From positions 1 through 24,852 of the forward strand of contig JBBHKE010000286.1 of the NCBI GenBank assembly GCA_037447655.1: a stretch of 24,852 nt of DNA, read 5' to 3'. This DNA is from Zygnema cylindricum (taxonomy: Eukaryota; Streptophyta; Zygnematophyceae; Zygnematales; Zygnemataceae). The position numbers were made by a program, and so were the translations under genes. The stretch's first letter is position 1. Each line of letters opens with the position of its first letter. The notes beneath the pieces are model-generated. The model worked only from the letters and a program-made list of their open reading frames with translations. It had not been told where the DNA came from and did no database searches. Positions 17,094-24,852 of the stretch are shown one piece after another.

Positions 17094-17933
17094 TGTTGTT
17101 CTACAACCACCGGTGTAGGTGGAGGAGCAGTAGTAGTAGTAGAAGTAGACATTATACACTCTTAGAAGCTATCAAGAATCCTACCAAATAGTTGTTTTCA
17201 AGTGCTCACCAAATCTTACACAAGCAATCAAACTTCACAAAGCTCTATCGAATTATAGAGCATTATAAACACTAACAACTCCTTAAGTTTCAGCATAATT
17301 GACTTTACAACACTCAAGATATATATTACTCAAAAAGTTCCCAAAAATTGTTTGCAGTTTTACTACTTGGAAGTCTAGATATATAAAATGCTCTAAGTCC
17401 TAAGTATTATACTCTCGGTTTTCTACCGCCGATACTAGTGTACCTAAGAGGCACGTCCATAATCAACCCACCTACTGAGATCTACGTGTTCCTAATCCTG
17501 CCAACCCAATTTATCATCGTACACTCAATATTACTCAGAATCTATATTAAATGATTGTACAAATACTTGTAGGCTAAGTCATTTGTGATACTCTTATGAA
17601 TCTTATTCGTTGACTTGATTCATATCAATAGCAGCTGCCTTGTCTAGTACCGAATCACATTCATATCATCGGCGGCTGCTGTGTTCCGTATCGAATCATA
17701 TTCAAGATAATTGCAGCTGCGTTGTCTGTACCAATCATATCCAAAGTAACCACAACTGCATTGTCCTGTCAGTGTCGCATCTTTGCTGCTGCTCTACTCT
17801 GTCTGCATAGCACTTGTGTGTCCAGTACTTCACTCAAGTGATGACGCATGTCCTTGTGAAACTTACGCTACAAATTACAATCTTTCTGGCGTCACACTAA
17901 TTTACTAAGACTTAAAGTTTTCCAAAATCAACA
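17094..17933 (-). repeat. Family A 3' LTR (right element), 840 bp
   Basis: Read on the minus strand it begins TGTTGATTTTGG and ends GTAGAACAACA. It contains the ~40-bp CAGCTG repeats (about 17606-17765), a TATA-like run near 17380 and, at its end, the gag start region. The gag ATG is lost here (reads ATA-ATGTC shifted context around 17155). Confidence 0.92.
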
Positions 17934-18137
17934 CTCCCCCAAAGATTTAGTCTCAGTGTATCAACGCAGCTGAGATGACAAAGCTGCGTATCTGCGATGT
18001 CACACTTAGCGCAGCATAACAGCATAGCAGCGCAGCATGGCAACATAGCAGCGTCGAAAATCAACTAGTCACCTAGTCCCACTACTCCCTGATTGTGGAC
18101 TAGTGGAGCATGGCAGTATTGTAGTGCAACAACTCAG
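17934..18137 (-). other. Family A polypurine tract and 3' untranslated region
   Basis: The minus-strand CTTTGGGGGAG (17934-17944) precedes the LTR. The rest is non-coding with CTGC-rich words, as in the left copy, and one copy of the AAGTGTGACATCGCA word. Confidence 0.8.
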
Positions 18138-19824
18138 CTATTCACCCAATCCTACTACATCCCTACAAAACTTCAGCTTGGGAGCAAGAAGAGATTTAGT
18201 AAGCATATCAGCAATCATTCTTGCTTCTGCATGATAACATAATTTAATCACCCAAGAGAACATTTTTTCTCTTACAAAGTGTAATCTTACAAATATGTGC
18301 TTACTCTTGAAGTGATGACTTGGGTTAGAGGCAATGGCAATGGCAGCCTGGTTATCACACCAAATCACTTGTGGACCAACCTGCATGTATCCTAGTTCTT
18401 GTAACATGGATTTTACCCATAAGAATTCTTTGAGGGCCAAGCTTGCTGCCATATATTCTGACTCCATTGTCAACTGTGTTGTAACCTTTTCAAGTTTGCT
18501 GCTCCAGCAACAAGTCACGTTCCCAATTTGTAGAATGAATCTCGTGGTGGATTTCCGCCTTGGTTTTACTTCTCCTCCGCCTAGTGAGAGTTTGAGGTCT
18601 TTGGTTCCTGCTAAATATCTTAAGACTCTCCTTGCTGCATCAAAATCAGATTTTCTCAAATTCTCTAAACTTCTGCTCGGTACCCCAACTGCTGCAGCAA
18701 TGTCACGACGGGTATAGTTCATGAAATATATTAAGCTTCACACTATATGTCTATAAGGTATTGGTGTCATAGGATCATTCTCCCCTGACCTTAAATACTC
18801 GCTTATTACGACACCCAGTTCTGTCTTTTCTCCCTCTAAGTTCTGCTGAAACTCCATTGGAGTTAGACATCCTTTTGCCCCCCGCATTGTGTACTCATCT
18901 AACATGTTTTGAATAGCCTCTTTTTAATTCAAATTTATTATTTTCTTATTTCTGTCCCTCTTTACGTGGATACCCAAAATATATTTTGCCTCACTGAGGT
19001 CTTTCATCTCAAACCGTGAATTTAGAGCACTTTTGATTTTATGAATTTGAGCCATTGATTTGCTAATTAATAGTAAATCATCTATATACACCGCTAATAT
19101 ACTATCCCATCCTCAACCTTTAGAACATAGATAGAGTGATTAGAGATTATCTTTTGAAATCGTAGGCTAGTTAAGTATTCATCAAGTTTCAGATTCGATT
19201 GCCTAGGGGCTTGTTTTAGGCCGTACAAAGATTTTAACAATTTGCATACTAAGTGCTCTTTTCCTGCTTCTGCATACATTTCAAGTTGCTCCATGTAAAT
19301 GGTCTCCTCTAGTTCTCCATGTAGAAAGGTTGTTTTCACATCCATCTGATGTATTTCCATATCTTCTATAGTAGCTAGGGACAGCAAAATCGTAACTGTC
19401 GGAAATCTTACAACTGGAGAAAATGTTTCTTCAAAATCAATTCCGTCCTTTTGATTATACCCTTTTGCCACAAGTTTGGCTTTATATCGTTTTATGGTAT
19501 TATCACGATTTAACTTCACATTGAATACCCATTTGCTGCTGAACGCTTTTCGGTCCAGAGGACCGAAGAAAGGTCCACAAGCTCCCATGTCCGATCTTCC
19601 ATGATCGACTTCATTTCATCGTTTACTGCCTGGATCCAGTGTTTCGGCTCTGGTGATGAGAAGGCCTCTCGAATGGTTGGAGGCTCGGCTGAGGCTGCCG
19701 AGTAGGCGAAGTGAGAGCTTTCTTGCAGGCGGCTATTGGACCTTTTTCCTTGCGGAAAATGTGAGGCTGAAATTATCGGATCCCTTGCATTGCGCTTGTT
19801 GTGTTGGTTGCAATCACTAGGCAT
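18138..19824 (-). pseudogene. Family A reverse transcriptase and RNase H (RVT_2 type)
   Basis: On the minus strand the region opens with the RVT_2 start EPPTIREAFSSPEPKHWIQA (ORF 19516-19824). It shifts frame into 19094-19588, with KWVFNVKLNRD, KARLVAKGY-like KAKLVAKGYNQ, MDVKTTFLHGEL (usually DVKTAFLHG) and SLYGLKQAPR. A further one-base shift near 19100 leads to YIDD, the polymerase aspartates, at 19077-19088. Stops follow, then 18138-18722 (194 aa) encodes the connection and RNase H: LRYLAGTKDLKL, MESEYMAAS, WCDNQAAIAIA, ADMLTK, end VVGLGE. The segment with the first catalytic Asp of copia RNase H, normally just before RKSTT, seems to be missing. The enzyme would copy element RNA into DNA. 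At least three frame breaks make it inactive. Confidence 0.9.
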
Positions 19825-20041
19825 TTACCGCAGTAGGTTCGGTTGGAACTGAACTTGTGAAGGAAAATGGAGAATTTTAGACTCTGGTGTTTCCACTGGT
19901 GAAGGTCGTATTGTGGGACAATTTCATGGATGCAATCTAGAATAACATATTCCTGTACTTTTTGTTGCTTTTCATGCTCTGTCATCTCAAATAAATCTAT
20001 CGAGTCTAACTCATCGTTAACAATGATGTTTCTCGCTACAA
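19825..20041 (-). pseudogene. Family A linker between integrase and reverse transcriptase
   Basis: This is low-complexity coding remnant in several frames (ORF 19773-19985 is one piece). The position fits the variable region between the integrase C terminus and the reverse transcriptase of copia elements. No conserved domain is visible. Confidence 0.55.
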
Positions 20042-20629
20042 TTATTTTCTGCCTTTGAACACAAAAACTCTATAACCCTTTGAGTGATCATCATATCCTA
20101 ATGGAATACCTAGTAAGCATTTCGGTTCCATCTTCCATCTATCATTAGATGTATCCAAGATAAAGTATTTACTACCAAATACTTTGAAATGACTAACACA
20201 TGGTTTTCTACCTGTCCAGATCTCGTAAGGATTAGTCTCTACTAATCTTGATCCTATCCTATTTTTAATATAAACTGCACAATTTAGAGCCTCAGCCCAG
20301 AATTTCGGATCCACATTTTTATCTGCAAGCATCGACCAAGAGCTCTTTGTGAGGGTTCTACTTAATCTCTCTGAAACCCCATTTTGTTCCTGTAAATACG
20401 CAACAGTCAGAAGATGACTTATACCTTCATCAAGTAAAAAGGCTTCAAATTCTTTCAAAGTATATTCCCCACCATTGTCTGATTTGAACTCCAAATTTGG
20501 TAAGTTATAGAGTTTTTCAACCCATGCTTTATAGTGTTTGAAGAGACCAAACACTTCGCTTTTATCTTTCATGAAGTAAACTTTTGTAAACCTGGAAAAA
20601 TAATCTGTGAAGGTGACCATATATTTCAT
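20042..20629 (-). pseudogene. Family A integrase core
   Basis: The 195-residue open stretch has the rve/DDE integrase core. FTDYFSRF carries the first Asp, KSDNGGEYT the second, and QNGVSERL the catalytic Glu, followed by SMLADKNVDPKFWAEALNCA, the NPYEIWTGRKP block and VFGSKYF of copia integrases. It acts in joining element DNA ends to the target. The upstream HHCC part lies in another ORF (to 20672) because of a frameshift in the A-rich stretch 20650-20690. The stop at the end joins a degraded linker. Confidence 0.92.
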
Positions 20630-20671
20630 CCCCCTGGTAGATGGTACCTTCGCAAGACCAAAAAAATCAAA

Positions 20672-21307
20672 TTAATTTTTTTGTAAGAGTCTTGTTGACC
20701 GATGTTCAGACTCTTTAGGGAAGGGCAGTTTGTGGATTTTGCCTAAAGCACAGCCATCACATGTTTTAACCAACTGATCTGTGATCAATACACCATCTAT
20801 TTTTCCAGCAACTACCATTTTTTTCAAACTATCATAACTTACATGGCCTAATCTTTTATGCCATAACTCATATGAATGCAAAACACCGGAGTACAGGACA
20901 TCATTCTCATTAGCATTAGCTATATCCATGCGGTACATTTTGGTACTATCTCTAGTACCTGTAACTACAACCTTGCCATTCTTGCTAACAACCTGCCGAC
21001 CATTTTTCAAATTGACCTCAAAGCCTTTACTCTCTACCAAGGACGTAGAAATCAGATTTTTCTTAAAGTTAGGAACAAAAAGGACATTGTGAAGGGTCCT
21101 TTCAATTACTTTTTCTTCTACATCAACTAGCAAAGATACATCACCAACAGCATGTGTTTGGACACTCATCCCACAAACATAATAAATATTTTTCTCCGGC
21201 GTCGTTTTCAGATTTTTGAAGATAGCTTTGTCCCAACACATGTGAGCTGATGCTCCCGTATCCATTATCCATCCAGTGTCATTCGGGCCCTCCATTGCCG
21301 CTTCCAT
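20672..21307 (-). pseudogene. Family A aspartic protease and pre-integrase domain
   Basis: The 211-residue stretch starts just before the copia protease active site (WIMDTGASAHMCWDKAIF), with the catalytic DTG intact. FVPNFKKNLISTSLVESKGF follows, the conserved end of the domain. The pre-integrase block LWHKRLGHVSYDSLKKM with CDGCALGKIHKLPFPK holds both His and both Cys of the HHCC zinc finger. The C-terminal seven residues are out of frame after an A/T-run shift. Protease cuts the gag-pol precursor; the HHCC domain belongs to integrase. Confidence 0.92.
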
Positions 21308-21310
21308 AGA

Positions 21311-22266
21311 AAATAGATCCGTTTCTTCTTCTTCAGAAAAAGTCTTGTCTTGGAGAGACGTAGAAGACGAAAATAATGCATTTCCACGAGGTGTAGGCCC
21401 CGTGAAGCTTTTGTATAACTGACTTTGTTGCCATCCCGGCCTGTATAAACCAGTTTCGTTAGCCTTTTTTAGCTTAGGATAGAAATTATATCCATGACCT
21501 CTCTCACTACAATAGAAACATGCATTTTTGGACTGTCTATTTCCACCTTGATTAAACTGTCTGAACTGAGTTTGTGAAGTAAACTGATTTCTTTGCTGAT
21601 TAAACTATCCTTTTCTCTCGAAGTCTGAATTAAAAGCATTTACTTGCTCAACATTGAGAATATTAGACGTAGCTTTTTCTTCTAGTAAAATATTAATTGC
21701 CAACTGTAAAGTCCAGCTAGCCATGTCTTTCTGTTTGAGCATATCAGACGTTCCTTTCATACTACGAGGGAGACCCCTCATTAGCAATGTTGCTTGCCAA
21801 AATTGAGGAAACACGCCTCATGCACAAGCATGTGCATCTACAAGGATAAGAAATTTGTTAGAATATTTAGCCATTATAGTGCCAGTGTACTTATAGTCCC
21901 AAATTTTTCAAGCCAAGACAAGTTCCTTCTGACATTAGCTTTTTCATAATCATTTTTAAGAGATATCCAGATATCAAGTGTTTTTTTCAGTTTTATCCGT
22001 GACATTGGTAAGTCCTTAGATATACAGAATTTCAGAATAGACCGAGCTTGAGTATTTTTCTTTGACCATGACGGATCAGATTCATCCAGCGAACCATGCA
22101 ATATATCCAAAAGATTAACATTCTCAAAGTGAGTCTCCACCATATCCGCCCAATAAACATATTTCTCCCCTGGGAAGATAGGAATTCTTGACGATAGGCC
22201 GATAACTTGTTTATCTACAACCACCGGTGCAGGTGGAGGAGTAGCAATAGTAGTAGAAGTAGACAT
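21311..22266 (-). pseudogene. Family A gag
   Basis: The frame starts at ATG 22266, inside the 5' LTR, and gives MSTSTTIATPPPAPVVV, then KQVIGLSSRIPIF encoded by the primer-site region, then YVYWADMVETHF of the UBN2/DUF4219 gag. Breaks separate 21874-22266 from 21605-21814 (LLMRGLPRSMKGTSDML), and an in-frame stop at 21605 precedes a Gln-rich part. The zinc knuckle near 21480-21520 reads CFYCSERGHGYNFY: the last zinc-binding Cys is Tyr. Gag forms the particle and packages RNA. Confidence 0.88.
22194..22207 (-). promoter_or_regulatory. Family A primer-binding site (degenerate)
   Basis: Minus-strand AGTTATCGGCCTAT follows the LTR end directly. It matches the initiator tRNA-Met anticodon-arm complement GGTTATGGGCCCAC at 10 of 14 positions. 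The position and reading frame (Gln-Val-Ile-Gly) are the same as in families B and C, which supports the call despite the mismatches. No match to the usual TGGTATCAGAGC is found here. Confidence 0.6.
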
Positions 22267-23045
22267 GATACACTCTCAGAAGCTATCAAGAATCCAACCA
22301 AATAGCTGTTTTCAAGTGCTCACCAAATCTTATAGAAGCAACCAAACTTCACAAAGCTCTATCAAATTATAGAGCAGCATAAACACTGACAACTCCCAAA
22401 TTTTCAGCATAATTGACCTGACAACACTCAAGATATAACACTCAGAAGTTTCCCAAAAACTGTCTGCAGTTTTACTACTTGGAAGTCTGGATACATAAAA
22501 TGGTCTAAGTCCTAAGTCTTATACTCTCGGTGTTCTACCTTCGATACAAGTGTACCTAAGAGGTACGTCCAAAATCAACCTAGCTACTGAGATCTACGTG
22601 TTCCTAATCCTGCCAGCCCAATCTATCATCGTCAGTCAATATTACTCAGAATCTATATTAAGTGATTGTACAAATACTTGTAGGCTAAGTCACTTGTGAT
22701 ACTCTTATGAATCTCGTCCGTTGATTTGATTCATATCAATCGCAGCTGCGTTGTCCCTTACCGAATCACATTCATATCTCCCACGGCTGCGCTGTCTCGT
22801 ACCAAATCATATCCAAGATAACACCAGCTGCGTTGTCTCTACGGATAATATCCAAAGTAACCGCAGCTGCGTTGTCTTGTCTATGTCGCAACTTCACTGC
22901 TGCGCTACTCTGTCTGCTTTGCAGCTGCGTTGTGATGTACTACTCTGAAGTGATGACGCATGTCCTTGTGAAACTTACGCTACAAATTACTACCTTTGTG
23001 CAGTCACACTAATTTAGTGAGACTTAAAGTTTTCCAAAATCAACA
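22208..23045 (-). repeat. Family A 5' LTR, 838 bp
   Basis: Read on the minus strand it starts TGTTGATTTTGG at 23045 and ends GTAGATAAACA at 22208. The ~40-bp repeat array with GCAGCTGCGTTGTC cores is at about 22720-22880 and appears cleaner than in the 3' LTR copies. The gag ATG lies 59 bp before its end. Confidence 0.93.
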
Positions 23046-23050
23046 AAGCA
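23046..23050. repeat. Target-site duplication of family A insertion, AAGCA
   Basis: Partner of 17089-17093. The family C frame resumes from here. Confidence 0.92.
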
Positions 23051-23570
23051 CCCAGGTTACCCTTCCCAAAAACAACCACCTATTATGGAGAAAATATTAT
23101 AGATTTAGTACCTACAGATATTTTGGGACTGGCCAAAGTGCCTTCACCCGGGGGGAAGAGATTTATGATGACTGTAACTCATGATTGGTCTCGGTATTCC
23201 AGGGTGAATTTTTTGAAAAATTAGTCAGAGGCTCAGGAATGTTTCAGACAATATAAAGCATGGAGTGAAAAACTCTATGAAACCCCAATAAAGAGAGTAA
23301 AGAGTGACAACAGTGGAGAGTATACCTCTAAGCAGTTTAAGGATTTTCTGAGGGAAGATGGAGTCGAACACAAAAAGACGGTTCTAGAAAACCCGGAACA
23401 TAATGGGGTAACTGAAAGATTTAATAAAACACTTTTAATAAAACACTTACTGATAGTGCTAGAAGTATGTTGTTGGATAAGAAAATAGGAAAAAGGTTTT
23501 GGGCTGAAGCAATGAACTGTGCTAATTTCCTCAAAAATAGAGTTTTTACTTTAGCAGTAAAAAGCTAATA
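23046..23570 (+). pseudogene. Family C integrase core, truncated
   Basis: This continues the pre-integrase piece that ends at 17093. In the plus-strand frames one reads VTHDWSRYSRVNFLK (first Asp), ECFRQYKAWSEKLYE, KSDNSGEYTSKQFKDFL (second Asp) and NPEHNGVTERFNKTLL (catalytic Glu). After a 14-bp tandem duplication at 23421-23448, which shifts the frame, come SMLLDKKIGKRFWAEAMNCA-type residues. Similarity to copia integrase fades at about 23570 (NRVFTLAVK). Reverse transcriptase, RNase H and the 3' LTR of family C are absent from the window. A TAG also interrupts the frame near 23222. Confidence 0.88.
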
Positions 23571-24152
23571 TGCATGAGACCTATGGTTGCTTTCATTTTC
23601 TTAAATCTCCACAACTTTTGCGCCTCTAGATCCACCAGCTTTTGGTACTCGCCGCTCACGATCTTCCAAAGTCATTTTTGGTAAATATGTCCCAGATGTA
23701 CTTCTTCCTTATTTTGTGATCCGTCCCGTTAAAAAAACGTTCTTCTTGAACATTTAAAAACTCTCGTTACTTCGGATTTCGTTGTCAAAATCAGAATCTT
23801 TGCCATACAAGATGTTTCTCCTCACGACTCTCTTCTTCTTTGCATCTTCACTCTTGGTCAGAGAACTGTCACCGCCCCGCTTGAGTCTGGATTTGGTTCC
23901 TCCTTCAATGGTTTATTCCCTTTCTTATCCCTCTTCTTAATCTAAACTCTATTCAATGTAACAGATCAAGTGTTCGAACAAATTGCATAATTGGTTATCC
24001 CAAGTTGGACTCTTTTTCACTAGTTTCTAGGGACGGCACTAGGGGAGACAGGATATCTTCCGAAAGCTACGCAGAGTTTGCAAACACGTTGATGGAGAAG
24101 GTGTCAATTTCTTCTTTCTTTCTTCCATCTCTCACAACACCTCACAATTTTT
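23571..24152. other. Unrecognised stretch between family C remnant and a minus-strand LTR
   Basis: There is no frame I can name. On the minus strand, short Lys/Arg/Glu-rich pieces (for example KKKRVVRRNILYGKD near 23790-23840) could be decayed coding sequence. The stretch lies directly downstream of the minus-strand primer site at 24153, so it would be the leader and start of gag of that element. I cannot show gag similarity. Confidence 0.35.
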
Positions 24153-24164
24153 GCTTTGATACCA
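24153..24164 (-). promoter_or_regulatory. Primer-binding site of a fourth LTR element, initiator tRNA-Met 3' end
   Basis: Minus-strand TGGTATCAAAGC is the common plant retrotransposon primer site, one base different from the complement of the initiator tRNA-Met 3' end. It is a different priming type from families A, B and C. Confidence 0.5.
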
Positions 24165-24333
24165 TAATTTAAGATTGCGCAATGGTAAAAAAAAATCAAA
24201 ATTCATCACAAAGTAGAAAGCACGAATGTTGATTTCATGAAAATGTACAAAGAGATTCATTTTGGCAAAACATAAATATGTTAGGCCGAAGATTTTTCTT
24301 TCCTTACTCCTTTAATGTTCCTCAACCAAGCAA

Positions 24334-24341
24334 TTTTTATA
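24334..24341 (-). promoter_or_regulatory. TATA box in the probable fourth-element LTR
   Basis: Minus-strand GGGTATAAAAATTG is a strong TATA match about 170 bp upstream of the primer site, a plausible distance for R-U5. Confidence 0.45.
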
Positions 24342-24662
24342 CCCTTAATGCTCCTTACTAAGTTCGAGCAACAAAAAACTATTATTTGACTATCACTAAC
24401 CAAGGAAGGACCTTCGACCATGCGACGTTTTCCACTAGCTCACTACGGACACTTAGACACCGAACACAAAGCTACAAGACAAACCATTCCACGACGTAGA
24501 GAGAAATTCACCGAAACTTAAAAGTGGGCTCGACGTGACACGATTTTAGGTGCTATGCGCGAAATAACCACAATCTATATACAAATTATTTGGTTGTCCG
24601 TTTGAAACCTTTAAATAGGCTGAGTTTTTGTTCGTCTGCACCCTTAAACGACGTGTACCTCT

Positions 24663-24757
24663 GCCGACGTCAGCGATCGGATAACTTTGTCCCTCAGCCG
24701 ACATCAGCAATCTGGTAATTTCGTTCCTCGATCGACGTCAGCGATCGGGTAACTTCG
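24663..24757 (-). repeat. 34-bp tandem repeat, 2.8 copies, with TGACG words
   Basis: Units start at 24663, 24697 and 24731. On the minus strand each carries GCTGACGTC or GCTGATGTC, the core bound by TGA-type bZIP factors (as-1-like). It lies about 320 bp upstream of the TATA box. Confidence 0.7.
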
Positions 24758-24852
24758 AAAGTACCCCCTTGGCAACCGTTTTTGACCGTCGGATCTTGGT
24801 TGCTTGATCTTGTTAATGAATATAGATAAAGCTGCCACCTACACTAATGAGT

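Larger units (their letters stand above)
10478..18489 (+). repeat. Right arm of large inverted repeat
   Basis: This is the reverse-complement partner of 1-8016 and contains the truncated family C 5' LTR, C gag/protease, the B element, the C pre-integrase piece and the start of the A element. The inner edge is set where TATATAGTGTTCC begins to match the left arm. The outer edge is only the limit of the window on the left side, so the real arm may be longer. Confidence 0.93.
17094..23045 (-). mobile_element. Family A element: full-length Ty1/copia retrotransposon, 5.95 kb
   Basis: On the minus strand: 5' LTR 22208-23045, primer site 22194-22207, gag from 22266, protease/pre-integrase 20672-21307, integrase 20042-20629, reverse transcriptase about 19000-19824, RNase H 18138-18722, polypurine tract 17934-17944, 3' LTR 17094-17933, TSD AAGCA. 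The order protease, integrase, reverse transcriptase, RNase H defines Ty1/copia. The coding region is broken by several stops and frameshifts, so it is not autonomous now. It is antisense to the family C element it entered. Confidence 0.95.
24165..24852 (-). repeat. Probable LTR of a fourth element (minus strand), cut by window end
   Basis: This lies directly upstream of the primer site on the minus strand. It has a TATA box (24334-24341) and an upstream tandem repeat (24663-24757), the order expected for U3-R-U5. The LTR end near 24165 (AATCTTAAATTA) does not show a clean CA, and the start is outside the window, so the call stays tentative. No gene is seen. Confidence 0.4.

Noticed and set aside
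16797-17165. 122-residue ORF as a single gene
   Set aside because: It joins LTR B (start), family C pre-integrase (middle) and LTR A (end). Only 16823-17093 is element coding sequence.
23571-24152. Lys/Arg-rich minus-strand pieces as a gag gene
   Set aside because: The pieces are short, in different frames and lack zinc-knuckle or UBN2 motifs.
1-24852. Host protein-coding gene, rRNA or CRISPR array
   Set aside because: Nothing outside the retroelement frames shows conserved domains, and the repeats are LTR, tandem or inverted types with no regular spacer structure.

Overview
The window is retrotransposon-derived eukaryotic DNA, most likely from a land plant with a repeat-rich genome. The evidence is three Ty1/copia-type families with gag, DTG/DSG protease, HHCC pre-integrase, DDE integrase, RVT_2 reverse transcriptase and copia RNase H signatures, 5-bp target-site duplications, and a fourth element carrying the usual plant-type primer site TGGTATCAAAGC. 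I see no intact host gene, rRNA, CRISPR array or bacterial-style operon. Every reading frame is broken by stops or frameshifts, so nothing here looks able to make a complete working enzyme set.

The layout is an inverted repeat. The right arm (10478-18489) and left arm (1-8016, minus strand, cut by the window edge) carry the same three-layer nest. Family C (plus strand in the right arm) is the host element. A gag-only family B copy (12210-16822, 1.33-kb LTRs, TSD TAGGA) is inserted in the C protease/pre-integrase region. A family A copy (17094-23045, opposite strand, 0.84-kb LTRs, TSD AAGCA) is inserted in the C pre-integrase/integrase region. The C integrase resumes at 23046 and fades near 23570. 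The left arm repeats B (1668-6282) and the 3' end of A (1-1396) at the same junctions with the same TSDs, so the duplication came after both insertions.

The arms are separated by 8017-10477, which holds a SINE-like tRNA-derived sequence, a fold-back repeat, a CpG-rich LTR-like relic, a short tandem repeat and a 10-N assembly gap. Because of the gap, the physical joining of the arms depends on scaffolding. The window ends (24153-24852) with what looks like the LTR and primer site of a fourth, minus-strand element with a TATA box and 34-bp TGACG-containing repeats.

The most interesting shared property is the priming signal. In all three nested families the sequence just inside the 5' LTR is complementary to the anticodon arm of initiator tRNA-Met (exact in B, mutated in A), not to its 3' end. 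It is also read in frame as part of gag (Gln-Val-Met-Gly-Pro or similar), with the gag start codon inside the LTR. B has no pol but shares LTR ends, TSD length and a polypurine-proximal module with A, suggesting it was mobilised in trans by an A-like element.
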